Notes under the pieces: model-generated
The model's database searches: none
Told to the model about the DNA's origin: nothing
What the model saw: the letters and a program-made list of their open reading frames with translations, nothing else
Assembly: GCA_036403235.1 (NCBI GenBank)
Contig: DASWRI010000076.1
Coordinates: 1-64,000, forward strand
Source: JBGTFE01 sp036403235
GTDB taxonomy: Bacteria > Acidobacteriota > Blastocatellia > Pyrinomonadales > Pyrinomonadaceae
DNA: 64,000 nucleotides
Direction: 5' to 3'
In this document: in pieces, positions 42,659 through 51,095 of the stretch
Numbering within the stretch: position 1 is the stretch's first letter
How the letters are laid out: each line of letters opens with the position of its first letter
Position numbers and translations under genes: made by a program

Positions 42659-43158
42659 TGATTACAAGACAAGATGCTATTAAAGTCGCTGCAGAGCTTA
42701 ATTTGCCCGAAGTTGTGCAAAGATTGGCAAGAGGTGAAACTCTTGAATCAAGGCTTGATGGATATTGGGGGAATGCAGAAGAATTCTTTCTGATGAAAAC
42801 CGACTACGGCGAGGGGATTTTTGTTCCGCTCTGGGATGACGGCAATTTTGATCAGGTTGTCGCGTTTCATTTGCCGACCAAAAAATTCTTTGAGTTTGAT
42901 GTTGAAACGGAAATAGATTTCGAAAATTTAACTCTTTGGAATTACCAGCAAATCTTATATGAGACATTTCGTGATATATACGAAGTTTTTTATGATGATG
43001 GCGAAGAAAGATGCCGAACAGAGTTAAATTATCACGCCGATTTGTTTGAGTTTAATTATGTAGATGAGCTTATGAGAATCGGAAGAGAAGTTGAAAATTT
43101 TAAGGATTGGAATGAAATGGATAAAGTTTTCGAGGAGTTTCGGAAAACGTTGATTTAG
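42658..43158 (+). CDS. Hypothetical acidic protein
   Basis: The 166-residue soluble protein is very acidic and aromatic. PLWDDGNFDQVVAFHLPTKK and FFEFDVETEIDFENL in the centre resemble SUKH/Knr4-like folds found in toxin-immunity proteins, but the match is only in style. It is AT-richer than its neighbours and sits between the M20 gene (TAATG overlap) and dapB (two-base gap), so it appears to be an insertion into a compact operon. No function can be given. Confidence 0.72.
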   Translation: MITRQDAIKVAAELNLPEVVQRLARGETLESRLDGYWGNAEEFFLMKTDYGEGIFVPLWDDGNFDQVVAFHLPTKKFFEFDVETEIDFENLTLWNYQQILYETFRDIYEVFYDDGEERCRTELNYHADLFEFNYVDELMRIGREVENFKDWNEMDKVFEEFRKTLI

Positions 43159-43160
43159 AT

Positions 43161-43868
43161 ATGAGAATAGCTTTAATCGGACACGGCGCGATGGGACGGC
43201 TCATCGAAAATTTAGCCGAAGACAAAAATCACGAAATCGCTGTAATCATCGACGAATCGGACGCAGAAATTTCAGCGGCGGATTTGGCGGAAAAGCTGAA
43301 AGCGGTCGATGTCGCCATTGATTTTTCGGTCGCCGAAGCCGTCAGAAGAAATGTCGAGGCGTGCGTTTTGGCGCAGATTCCGCTCGTCGAAGGAACGACA
43401 GGCTGGAACGGTGAGCGCGGGGAAATCGAAAATTTTATAAAAGAAAATGACGGCGCGTTCGTTTTCGGCGCAAATTTTTCGGTCGGCGTCAATTTGTTTT
43501 ACCGCATCGCCGATTACGCGGCGGAGCTTTTCGCCAAATTCGAAAACTACGAAGCGTTTATCGAGGAACAGCATCATTCGCGCAAAAAGGACGCGCCGTC
43601 GGGAACGGCTCTGAAATTAAAGGAAATCGTCGCGCGCCGTCTCGAAAAGGATTTCAGCGTTTCCTCGACGCGCGCCGGAAATATTCCCGGAACGCATCGC
43701 GTCGGCTTTGACGGCGCGGCCGACCAGATTCTGCTCGAACACTTTGCGCGCTCGCGCGAAGGTTTCGCGTCGGGCGCGATTCTGGCGGCGGAATGGATTG
43801 TCGGAAAAAAAGGCTTTTATGAATTTACCGACGTGATGGACGAGATTTGTCAGAACCATCTGCGTTAG
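43161..43868 (+). CDS. dapB: 4-hydroxy-tetrahydrodipicolinate reductase
   Basis: The 235-residue NAD(P)H enzyme makes tetrahydrodipicolinate for lysine and peptidoglycan synthesis. The Rossmann start is RIALIGHGAMGRLI, then VAIDFSVAEA, EGTTGWNGE, ANFSVGVNLF and the DapB signature EEQHHSRKKDAPSGTA with catalytic His and Lys. It is slightly short compared with E. coli DapB, consistent with other compact bacterial forms. Follows the hypothetical gene by two bases; a heptamer repeat hairpin separates it from trpF. Confidence 0.95.
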   Translation: MRIALIGHGAMGRLIENLAEDKNHEIAVIIDESDAEISAADLAEKLKAVDVAIDFSVAEAVRRNVEACVLAQIPLVEGTTGWNGERGEIENFIKENDGAFVFGANFSVGVNLFYRIADYAAELFAKFENYEAFIEEQHHSRKKDAPSGTALKLKEIVARRLEKDFSVSSTRAGNIPGTHRVGFDGAADQILLEHFARSREGFASGAILAAEWIVGKKGFYEFTDVMDEICQNHLR

Positions 43869-43880
43869 CGGATGGTTTAA

Positions 43881-43925
43881 GTTTCAGGTTTCAAGTTCCA
43901 GAGTTTTAACCTGTAACTTGAAACT
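43881..43925. repeat. Intergenic hairpin of GTTTCAG heptamers
   Basis: Left arm units GTTTCAG, GTTTCAA, GTTCCAG face the right arm CTGTAACTTGAAAC, imperfectly complementary, around AGTTTTAA. It separates dapB from trpF on the same strand. Confidence 0.78.
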
Positions 43926-43963
43926 ATTGACGAACCCGCCCGCTAACACAGGCGGTTCTGAAT

Positions 43964-44617
43964 ATGAAACCGAGAGTGAAAATATGCTGTATTTCGAGTC
44001 GGCGCGAAGCGTTTGACGCAATTGAAGCGGGCGCGGCGGCGCTCGGTCTGGTCGGCGAGATGCCGTCGGGGCCGGGCGTGATTTCCGACCGGGAAATTCT
44101 TGAGATTGCCCGCGTTGTTCCGCCGCCGATTGCGACGTTTCTTTTGACCAGCAAAACGAACGCGCGCGAAATAATCGAGCATCACCGGCGGACGCAGACG
44201 AGCGCGATTCAGATTGTCGACGAATTGCCGGAAAGAAATTACGCTGAAATCCGCGCCGCTCTGCCGTCTGTCAAATTAATTCAGGTCGTCCACGTGACAA
44301 GCGAAAAATCAATTGATGAAGCGATTGAGCTGGCCGAATCGGTCGACGCGATTTTGCTCGACAGCGGAAATCCGTTTCTGGAAATAAAAGAGCTCGGCGG
44401 AACGGGCCGTCGCCACGATTGGCGTCTGAGCCGGAAAATCGTCGAAAGCATCGAAAAACCCGTGTTTCTGGCCGGCGGTTTGAATGCGGAAAACGCGGCT
44501 GAGGCGATTGAAACGGTTCAGCCTTTCGGTCTCGATTTGTGTTCGGGCGTGCGAACGAACGGGAAACTGGACAGGTCGAAACTCGAAAGATTCTTCGACG
44601 CGATGGAAAAAATCTGA
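43964..44617 (+). CDS. trpF: Phosphoribosylanthranilate isomerase
   Basis: The 217-residue TIM-barrel enzyme of tryptophan synthesis has the start KPRVKICCISSRREA (catalytic cysteine near residue 7-8), GLVGEMPSGPGVIS, the catalytic Asp in ILLDSGNP and FLAGGLNAENAAEAI near the end, followed by the usual DLCSGVRT. It stands alone here, between dapB and dapA; no other trp gene is in the window. Its TGA stop lies inside the following repeat element. Confidence 0.93.
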   Translation: MKPRVKICCISSRREAFDAIEAGAAALGLVGEMPSGPGVISDREILEIARVVPPPIATFLLTSKTNAREIIEHHRRTQTSAIQIVDELPERNYAEIRAALPSVKLIQVVHVTSEKSIDEAIELAESVDAILLDSGNPFLEIKELGGTGRRHDWRLSRKIVESIEKPVFLAGGLNAENAAEAIETVQPFGLDLCSGVRTNGKLDRSKLERFFDAMEKI

Positions 44618-44668
44618 AAACCGAAAGCCGAGAATTGAAAATTACAAATATCAGTTTTCGGTTTTCAG
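44614..44668. repeat. Intergenic hairpin of CTGAAAACCGAAA arms
   Basis: Left arm 44614-44626 (CTGAAAACCGAAA) and right arm 44656-44668 (TTTCGGTTTTCAG) are perfect 13-bp complements. The TGA within the left arm is the stop codon of trpF (44615-44617). Confidence 0.88.
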
Positions 44669-44762
44669 TTTCTTTATAAACTTTTTCGTCGATTAATTTT
44701 GTAACACGGTCTTTATCCGCATATACTTGACGAATCATTTTAGCAAAAATTTTTATAAAATT

Positions 44763-45659
44763 ATGACGATAAAATTGGATTGGATGGGCGGATGCGCGAC
44801 GGCTCTGGTGACGCCTTTCAAAAAAGACGGCTCGATTGATTCGGATTGTTTTCAAAAATTAGTCGAGCGCCAGATAAAAAACGGCGTCAAACTGCTCGTG
44901 CCGTGCGGAACGACCGGCGAAAGCGTGACGATGTCGGACTCCGAGCGCCTGCACGTCATCAAGCTAACGGTCGAAGTCGCGCACAAAAAAGCGAAAGTAA
45001 TCGCCGGAACGGGAAGCAACAATACGGCGGCGACGATTGAATTTACCCGCAAAGCGGGCGAAGCCGGAGCAGATGCCGCGCTCGTCGTCGCGCCTTATTA
45101 CAACAAGCCGACGCAGGAAGGAATGTTCGCCCATTTCGGCGAAATCGCCAAATCGGTCAAAAAATTCCCGTTGATGCTCTACAACGTGCCCTCCAGAACT
45201 TCGTCAAATATTTCCGCCGAAACGACGCGCAGATTGGCCGAAACATACGAAAATATCACGGCGACCAAGGAAGCTTCGGGAAATTTCTCGCAGATAATGC
45301 AAATTTTGTTGAATCGTCCGAAAAATTTTCGCCTTTTTTCCGGCGACGACGCGACGACGCTGCCTTTAATCGCGGTCGGCGCTGACGGGCTCGTCTCGGT
45401 TTGCTCGAATGAAATCCCGAAGGAAACTTCCGCAATGGTCGAAAAGGCTTTGGCGGGCGCGTGGACGGCGGCCAGAAAAATTCATTACAAAATTCTCGCG
45501 CTGATGGAAGCGAATTTTATCGAAGCCTCGCCCGCGCCGTGCAAATTCGTCATGAAGGAAATGCATCTGCTCGAGGAAAATCTGCGCCTGCCGCTCGTTC
45601 CCGTGACCGAGGCGGCGCGAAAAAAACTGCGCGAGATTTTGAAAGAATTGAATAAATAG
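44763..45659 (+). CDS. dapA: 4-hydroxy-tetrahydrodipicolinate synthase
   Basis: The 298-residue TIM-barrel aldolase condenses pyruvate with aspartate semialdehyde. It begins MTIKLDWMGGCATALVTPFK, has CGTTGESVTMSDSE (about 45-58, pyruvate and Thr/Tyr region), the NVPSRTS block, and the Schiff-base lysine in ITATKEASGN (about 160). ATG 44763 is chosen over 44727, whose 12 extra residues fall in the AT-rich leader. The TMEM175 gene begins one base after its stop. It belongs to the lysine set with lysC, dapB, dapD and asd. Confidence 0.95.
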   Translation: MTIKLDWMGGCATALVTPFKKDGSIDSDCFQKLVERQIKNGVKLLVPCGTTGESVTMSDSERLHVIKLTVEVAHKKAKVIAGTGSNNTAATIEFTRKAGEAGADAALVVAPYYNKPTQEGMFAHFGEIAKSVKKFPLMLYNVPSRTSSNISAETTRRLAETYENITATKEASGNFSQIMQILLNRPKNFRLFSGDDATTLPLIAVGADGLVSVCSNEIPKETSAMVEKALAGAWTAARKIHYKILALMEANFIEASPAPCKFVMKEMHLLEENLRLPLVPVTEAARKKLREILKELNK

Positions 45660-45660
45660 A

Positions 45661-46326
45661 ATGGCAAATCACAAAAATTCCGAATTGCAGCTTGAAAGAA
45701 TCGTCTTTTTCAGCGACGCGGTTTTTGCGATTGCGATAACGCTTTTGATTATCGAAATCAAAGTTCCGCGCCTTGACCATCACGCGTCCGACCGAGAGTT
45801 TTGGCTTGCATTGTGGGATATGATGCCAAATTTTATCGGATTTTTCTTCAGCTTTTTTGTCATCGGCGCATATTGGGTCGGACATCACCGGATTTACGGT
45901 CACATCGTGCGCTGGAATTACGGACTGGTCTGGCGAAACGTATTTTTCCTGATGGTGATTGCTTTTATACCGTTTTCGACAGCGTTTTTTAGCGAGACTT
46001 TTCCTCCTCGCTTTGTGCCTCTCGTCATATATGCGGTGAGTTTTTCCGCGGCAGGATTGCTTGAGCTTTTGCAGTGGCGTTACGCCGTAAAAAACGGGTT
46101 GGTTGATGACGGGCTGAACCCGATGGTTATCAGTTATCTTTCCTGGCGAATGACGTTTTTGCCGATTGTCGGTTTCGCCGCGATTTTGATTGGACTCGTT
46201 GACCCGAATCTTTCAGGCTTGGCATTTTTGATGCTGCCGCTGACGCAAAAAATAATCAAAGCCCGGTTTGCAAAAGAGATAAATAAAATGGAAGTTATCA
46301 AAGATGAACTTGAAACAGAAAATTGA
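45661..46326 (+). CDS. TMEM175-family putative potassium channel protein
   Basis: The 221-residue protein has six hydrophobic helices and the TMEM175 filter-helix signature RIVFFSDAVFAIAITLLI (RxxxFSD) at about 12-29. Bacterial TMEM175 proteins form potassium-permeable channels as tetramers. It lies one base after dapA and its 3' end overlaps dapD by 23 bases, so it is embedded in the lysine operon without an obvious link to lysine. The C-terminal tail is charged. Confidence 0.9.
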   Translation: MANHKNSELQLERIVFFSDAVFAIAITLLIIEIKVPRLDHHASDREFWLALWDMMPNFIGFFFSFFVIGAYWVGHHRIYGHIVRWNYGLVWRNVFFLMVIAFIPFSTAFFSETFPPRFVPLVIYAVSFSAAGLLELLQWRYAVKNGLVDDGLNPMVISYLSWRMTFLPIVGFAAILIGLVDPNLSGLAFLMLPLTQKIIKARFAKEINKMEVIKDELETEN

Positions 46327-47140
46327 AGATTTAATCGCGGCGAACAAAAGCGAATTCGACTCGTCTGACCGCGAGATTTTTGAAGACTTTAAGGCGGCGC
46401 TGCGGCGCGGCGAGATTCGTTCGGCGGAAAAAGACGCGGACGGAATCTGGAAGGCGAACGCGTGGGTCAAACAGGGAATTCTGCTCGGCTTCAAAATGGG
46501 CAAAATGGTTAATATGTCTTTCAGCGGCGAAACTTTTCAGTTTTTCGATAAGGACACATACCCGCTCCGGCCGATGAATCTCGACGATAAAATCCGCATC
46601 GTGCCGGGCGGCTCGACGATTCGCGACGGCTCATACGTTGCGCCGAACGTCGTTTTGATGCCGCCCTGCTATGTCAACGTCGGCGCGTATGTCGATGAAG
46701 GCACGATGATTGACTCGCACGCGCTGGTCGGCTCGTGCGCGCAAATCGGGAAGCGCGTCCATCTGTCGGCGGCGGCGCAAATCGGCGGAGTTTTAGAGCC
46801 GGTCAACGCCAATCCGGTCGTTATCGAAGACGACGTGCTGGTCGGTGGCAACACCGGCGTTTACGAAGGCGCGATTGTCAGGGAAAGAGCGGTTCTGGCT
46901 TCGGGCGTGATTCTGACGCGCTCGACTCCGGTTTTCGACTTGGTGAAAGGCGAGATTTACAAATCCGACGGAGAAAAAGCGCTGGAAATCCCGGCCGGCG
47001 CGGTCGTTGTCCAGGGCGCGCGGGCGATTACGAGCGGCTTCGGCAAAGAAAACGGTTTGTCGCTCTACGCTCCCGTTATCGTCAAATATCGCGATGACCG
47101 GACAGACGCTTCGACGAAGCTTGAAGATTATTTGCGATAA
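46304..47140 (+). CDS. dapD: Tetrahydrodipicolinate N-succinyltransferase
   Basis: The 278-residue enzyme uses succinyl-CoA to acylate tetrahydrodipicolinate, selecting the succinylase branch of lysine synthesis. An N-terminal helical domain (about 1-95, GFKMGKMVNMSFSG) is followed by left-handed beta-helix repeats (about 100-235; GSTIRDGSYVAPNVVLMPP, SHALVGSCAQIGKRVHLS, DVLVGGNTGVYEG). The C-terminal FGKENGLSLYAPVIVKYRDD is the DapD end. It overlaps TMEM175 by 23 bases. Confidence 0.95.
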   Translation: MNLKQKIEDLIAANKSEFDSSDREIFEDFKAALRRGEIRSAEKDADGIWKANAWVKQGILLGFKMGKMVNMSFSGETFQFFDKDTYPLRPMNLDDKIRIVPGGSTIRDGSYVAPNVVLMPPCYVNVGAYVDEGTMIDSHALVGSCAQIGKRVHLSAAAQIGGVLEPVNANPVVIEDDVLVGGNTGVYEGAIVRERAVLASGVILTRSTPVFDLVKGEIYKSDGEKALEIPAGAVVVQGARAITSGFGKENGLSLYAPVIVKYRDDRTDASTKLEDYLR

Positions 47141-47145
47141 ATTTT

Positions 47146-47290
47146 CACCACGCAGACGCGGAGACACAGAAAAAGAAATTAACAGGGATAACAGTATAAA
47201 AGGGATAAATCAAAATAATCGCTGTCTATCCTGCCATTCCTGTTAATTTCTTTTAAAAATCTCTGTGTCCCCGTGTCTCTGTGGTAAATT
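47146..47290. repeat. Nested composite intergenic element (CTCTGTG outer, AACAGGGAT inner)
   Basis: Outer arms CACCACGCAGACGCGGAGACACAGA (about 47147-47171, read as two halves) and TCTCTGTGTCCCCGTGTCTCTGTGGT (about 47262-47287) are near-complementary. An inner inverted repeat begins GAAATTAACAGGGATAACAG and closes CCTGTTAATTTC. It separates dapD and the lipid kinase gene. Two repeat families are nested. Confidence 0.88.
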
Positions 47291-47298
47291 TATAAAAT

Positions 47299-48204
47299 AT
47301 GTCTCAGCCGATTGAAGTCATCATCAACGCCGGTTCGGGAAGCGTCGAGCAGGCGGAAACCGAAAGGCTTCTCGCCGGATTGTTTGCCGAAAACGGCGTC
47401 GAAGCAAACGTCTCGATGGCGAAAAGCGGCGCGGAAATCGTCGAACTCGCGCGAAAAGCCGCCGCGGGCGATGCCGAGATAATCGTCGCGGGCGGCGGCG
47501 ACGGCAGCGTCAGCGCAATCGCCGCCGAAGCGATTAAAGCAAAAAAAACTCTCGGCATTCTGCCGCTCGGCACGCTCAATAATTTCTCGAAAGATTTGCA
47601 GATTCCGCAGGATTTGGCCGAAGCCGTCCGCATCATCGCCGAGGGAAACACAAAAAAAATCGACGTCGGCGAAGTCAACGAACATATTTTCGTCAATAAT
47701 TCGAGCATCGGTCTCTATCCCGGAATCGTCCGCCGCCGCGAGCTTCAGCAGCGGCTCGGACGCGGAAAATGGGCGGCGGCTTTCTGGGCGGCGCTCAAGA
47801 TTCTGAAACGCTCGCCGTTTTTCGCCGTCAGGCTGGAAACGGCGGACGGCAGCCGCATCGTCAAAACGCCGTTCGTCTTTGTCGGCAACAACGAATACGA
47901 GATGGATTTTTTTAATATCGGCCGGCGCGCGCAGATGGACGACGGCAAATTGAGCGTTTATTTTCTCCATCGAAGCGGCCGCAAGGGTTTGTTTCTGCTG
48001 ATTGTGCGGACAATTTTCGGACGCCTGCGGCAGACCGAGGATTTTGAGGAGCTAAAGACCGGCGAAATTACGATTGAGACGAAAAAGAAGCAGATTTTAG
48101 TCGCGTTTGACGGGGAAATCGAAAAATTGGAAACGCCGCTCAGATACAAAATTCATCCGCAAGCTTTGCGCGTCATCGTTCCGCGCGAAACAGACGAAAA
48201 ATAG
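47299..48204 (+). CDS. Diacylglycerol kinase-family lipid kinase
   Basis: The 301-residue protein has the DAGK catalytic domain in its first half: VIINAGSGSVEQAE, then VAGGGDGSVSAIAAEAI (nucleotide-binding GGGDG), LGILPLGTLNNFSKDL. The C-terminal half is the beta-sandwich seen in YegS/DgkB-type kinases, with VFVGNNEYEMDF. It should phosphorylate a membrane lipid such as diacylglycerol or sphingoid base; which one is not clear. The 225-base spacer after it holds the repeat array at 48247. Confidence 0.9.
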   Translation: MSQPIEVIINAGSGSVEQAETERLLAGLFAENGVEANVSMAKSGAEIVELARKAAAGDAEIIVAGGGDGSVSAIAAEAIKAKKTLGILPLGTLNNFSKDLQIPQDLAEAVRIIAEGNTKKIDVGEVNEHIFVNNSSIGLYPGIVRRRELQQRLGRGKWAAAFWAALKILKRSPFFAVRLETADGSRIVKTPFVFVGNNEYEMDFFNIGRRAQMDDGKLSVYFLHRSGRKGLFLLIVRTIFGRLRQTEDFEELKTGEITIETKKKQILVAFDGEIEKLETPLRYKIHPQALRVIVPRETDEK

Positions 48205-48246
48205 CGGTTTACGTAGTGTTGACGGCTTCCGGATTATTTAAAAAGA

Positions 48247-48388
48247 GTGCTCCCCGAATGTTTTGATACCACTATCGAAAGCTTTGAGAGGGCTGTCGAA
48301 ACATATATGAGCGCTGTCAAAACGTTTTATCTTCACTCCGAAGTCTTTTCAGAGTACTCCGAAAAGACTTCGGAGTGAAGATAAAACG
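48247..48388. repeat. 21-bp-period array ending in a 27-bp inverted repeat
   Basis: Six consecutive 21-base units share CTxTCRAA-like flanks (48247-48372), and several have a palindromic centre that differs between units: AAAGCTTT, CATATATG, AAAACGTTTT. The last units also form one long inverted repeat: arm 48323-48349 is the exact complement of 48362-48388 across a 12-base spacer. The period and the variable-core design match the array at 19959-20167, though the flanking sequence is different. Confidence 0.8.
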
Positions 48389-48429
48389 AAGGACGATTCA
48401 TATTTTGCTATTGGTCAAGGGGTAAATTT

Positions 48430-49251
48430 ATGCGAGTTTTAGTTCATCTCTCCGACATCCATTTCGGGCGCGTCGATTACGAAGTGGTCAAGCGCCTGAA
48501 GGAAAAAATCGAGGAAATCGGCCCGCATCTGGTTATCGTTTCGGGCGATTTGACGCAGCGCGCCCGCTCGCATCAATTCGTCGAAGCGCGCGACTTTCTC
48601 GAATCTCTGCCGCACCCGCAAATCGTCGTGCCGGGCAATCACGATATCCCGATGGACAATATTTTCGCGCGTTTTTTTTCGCCGCTCGAAAAGTATAAAA
48701 AATATATCACCGAAGATTTACAGCCGTTTTACGCGGACGAGGAAATGGCCGTCATCGGCGTTAACACGGCGCGCTCTCTGACAATAAAAGACGGCCGGAT
48801 AAACGAAGAACAAGTCGCCGGAATCCGCGAAAAAATGTGCGGTCTGGACGACAAAATGCTAAAAATCGTCGTCACGCATCACCCGTTCGATTTGCCGTCT
48901 GACTTTAATGAAAACGACATCGTCGGGCGCGCCGCCAAAGCGATGCCGCAAATTGCCGACTGCGGCGCGGACGTTTTTCTCTCCGGTCACCTGCACGTCA
49001 GCCGCATCACGCACACGGCCGAACGCTACAAATTGGATTCGGGACGCTCGGCGCTCGTCATACAGGCCGGGACGGCGACCTCGACGCGCGTCCGCGGCGA
49101 AGTCAATTCGTTCAACGTGATTGAATTTGACGCGCCGCGCCTCGCCGTCAAACGGATGGAATGTCAGAAGCCCGGGACGGGTTTCGTTCCGGCCGAAAGC
49201 CAGGAATTTACACAGACCGAAAAAGGCTGGTCACCGGTTTCTAAAAATTGA
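48430..49251 (+). CDS. CpdA-like metallophosphoesterase
   Basis: The 273-residue calcineurin-type phosphoesterase has the dinuclear metal motifs: SDIHFG (about 8-13), GDLTQRARSH (about 40-49), PGNHDIP (about 70-76), VVTHHPFD (about 150) and SGHLHVSR (about 183-190). The set fits class III cyclic nucleotide phosphodiesterases (CpdA) and related enzymes; the substrate is not determined. The N-terminus has no signal, so it is cytoplasmic. A conserved small gene follows by eight bases. Confidence 0.9.
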   Translation: MRVLVHLSDIHFGRVDYEVVKRLKEKIEEIGPHLVIVSGDLTQRARSHQFVEARDFLESLPHPQIVVPGNHDIPMDNIFARFFSPLEKYKKYITEDLQPFYADEEMAVIGVNTARSLTIKDGRINEEQVAGIREKMCGLDDKMLKIVVTHHPFDLPSDFNENDIVGRAAKAMPQIADCGADVFLSGHLHVSRITHTAERYKLDSGRSALVIQAGTATSTRVRGEVNSFNVIEFDAPRLAVKRMECQKPGTGFVPAESQEFTQTEKGWSPVSKN

Positions 49252-49259
49252 AAAATTAA

Positions 49260-49502
49260 ATGTTGGAAGGATTTAAAATCATTGGTAAGATTGAACAGAT
49301 TGAAATTATCGCCGTTGGTCGTTCAATCAGGATTATTTCTTTTCTAAACGAACAATTCGGTCACGGACGCTGGCGAAAATTGAAAGGTGTGGCGACACTC
49401 GAAAGGATTTCTAACGGTCGCGTCAGGCTGGCTGAAATTCACTGGTACGAAGCGCATGGAATCGGAAAACGCAACGGGAAGATAAAGCGCTGGCTTGATT
49501 GA
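49260..49502 (+). CDS. Conserved small protein (cyanobacterial-type DUF), function unknown
   Basis: The 80-residue protein is basic and compact. GHGRWRKLKGVATLER and RLAEIHWYEAHGIGKRNGKIKRW look highly conserved and recall small proteins frequent in cyanobacteria (annotated as DUF6972-like, to my recollection). There is no cysteine cluster or signal. It is separated from the next gene by two bases. Probably expressed with its neighbours, role unknown. Confidence 0.75.
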   Translation: MLEGFKIIGKIEQIEIIAVGRSIRIISFLNEQFGHGRWRKLKGVATLERISNGRVRLAEIHWYEAHGIGKRNGKIKRWLD

Positions 49503-49504
49503 CT

Positions 49505-49723
49505 ATGAATACGAAATTTGCGGTTTGTCTGAATAACAAAGGCTTTGAGGCATCGCTTGAAGTCGGGAAATTATATGAAGTCGTCGCGGACGCCGAGGCT
49601 GAAAATGATGGAATGATTCGCGTCATCGACGAAGACGGCGAGGATTATTTATTTGAAGCCGAAATATTTTATCCGCTTGTTATTCCCGCGGATTTAGCTG
49701 TTGCTTTGCACGAGAGAGTTTAA
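49505..49723 (+). CDS. Small hypothetical protein
   Basis: The 72-residue protein starts MNTKFAVCLNNKGFEASL. The body (VGKLYEVVADAEAENDGMIRVIDEDGEDYLF, read in two parts) resembles small beta-barrel proteins that bind a partner, but no family is recognised. The alternative TTG at 49499 is two codons earlier. It lies two bases after the previous stop and two before the aminotransferase start, so the three small genes and the aminotransferase probably share a transcript. Confidence 0.72.
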   Translation: MNTKFAVCLNNKGFEASLEVGKLYEVVADAEAENDGMIRVIDEDGEDYLFEAEIFYPLVIPADLAVALHERV

Positions 49724-49725
49724 AA

Positions 49726-50880
49726 ATGAACGCAGCGAAAGAAAAAATGCAATTACAATTACCGCGCCGTCTGCAGGGCGTTGCGCCGACTTTAATCAGG
49801 CAGATTTTTGAGCGCGCTTTGCCCGATTCGATAAATTTCGGTTTGGGCGAGCCTGATTTGCCGACGCCGCAGTTTATGCGCGAAGAAGCGTCGCGCGTCG
49901 CGCTCGAAGAACAAAACGGCTACACTTCGCACGCCGGGCTTTTGCCGCTTCGCGAAAAAATCGCGGCGAGCTATCCGCATTTGAATTTGCAGCCCGCACA
50001 AATCTGCGTGACGGTCGGCTCGCAGGAAGCGATGACCGCCGTTTTTCTCGGCATCGTCGATGAAGGCGACGAGGTTTTGATTCCGAATCCTTCGTTTCCG
50101 GCGTATGAAAACTGCGTCAGGATTTCCGGCGGCGAGCCCGTCTTTTATCGTCTTCCGGCGGAAAAAGATTTCGCCTTCGACATCGAGGAATTCAAATCCC
50201 GCATTACGCCGAAAACGCGCGCGGCGGTCGTCATTTCGCCTTCGAATCCGACCGGGAAGATTTTCACCGAAAACGATTTGCGGCAGATTGCCGATTGTCT
50301 GAAAGACACGGGAATTTATCTTATTTCCGACGAGATTTATTCGGATTTGTATTTTACGGGCGAAAAACCGCACTCGGCTTCGGAATTTTACGACCGAACC
50401 GTTATCGTTTCGGGTTTGTCGAAATCTCTGAGCATGACGGGCTGGCGCGTCGGCTGGGTGGCGAGCACGCAGACGGACGTCGTCAAGGCGGCGCTCACCC
50501 TGCACGGTTTTTTAACCGTCTGCACTTCGACGATTTCGCAGAAAGCTTCGCTTTTGGGCTGGACGGCGGAAGCCGAGCGCGCGAAAGCAGAAGCCAGGGA
50601 AATCTATCGGCGGCGCGGCGAATTTTTGATTGATTTACTGCAAACGGAAGTTAATCTGCGCGGCACGCACCCGGAGGGCGCGTTTTATACGATGCTCGAC
50701 GTGCGGCATTTGGGAGACGATTTGGAAGTCGCCGAACGCTTTCTGCAAAACCGTGTGATAACCGTTCCCGGCGTCGCTTTCGGCTCGGAAGCGAAAGGTT
50801 TTCTGCGCGTTTCGTTCTGCAACACCGAAGAACGAATGGCCGAAGGCGTCCGCCGAATGAAAGAAGCTTTGAGCCTTTAG
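49726..50880 (+). CDS. Pyridoxal-phosphate aminotransferase, class I/II
   Basis: The 384-residue cytosolic enzyme has the fold-type I layout: GLGEPDLPTPQFM near the start, NGYTSHAGLLPLREK (substrate loop), SPSNPTGKIFTENDL, the PLP-lysine region SGLSKSLSMTGWRVGWV with Lys in the SKSL motif, and the C-terminal RVSFCNTEERM arginine. Specificity (aspartate, aromatic or N-succinyl-LL-diaminopimelate) cannot be read from sequence; a DapC role would fill the one gap in the local succinylase pathway. Confidence 0.9.
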   Translation: MNAAKEKMQLQLPRRLQGVAPTLIRQIFERALPDSINFGLGEPDLPTPQFMREEASRVALEEQNGYTSHAGLLPLREKIAASYPHLNLQPAQICVTVGSQEAMTAVFLGIVDEGDEVLIPNPSFPAYENCVRISGGEPVFYRLPAEKDFAFDIEEFKSRITPKTRAAVVISPSNPTGKIFTENDLRQIADCLKDTGIYLISDEIYSDLYFTGEKPHSASEFYDRTVIVSGLSKSLSMTGWRVGWVASTQTDVVKAALTLHGFLTVCTSTISQKASLLGWTAEAERAKAEAREIYRRRGEFLIDLLQTEVNLRGTHPEGAFYTMLDVRHLGDDLEVAERFLQNRVITVPGVAFGSEAKGFLRVSFCNTEERMAEGVRRMKEALSL

Positions 50881-51095
50881 TTTTTCAGCGCGGCGAGATG
50901 CGGGAATCTTTTCCGTTGCGACGACAAAATTTTTGCGAAAAATTAAATTTATCCGGCAAGATTTTCTGTTCAAACGACAAAAGAATCTGCTATCATATCG
51001 ATGTTCTCTAAATTCAATTAAATTAGGAATCTAATAAGTCAAAACTTGCTCGTTTTCGGTAATGTGCCGGATTGCCGTTAAGGAATCATAAAACT

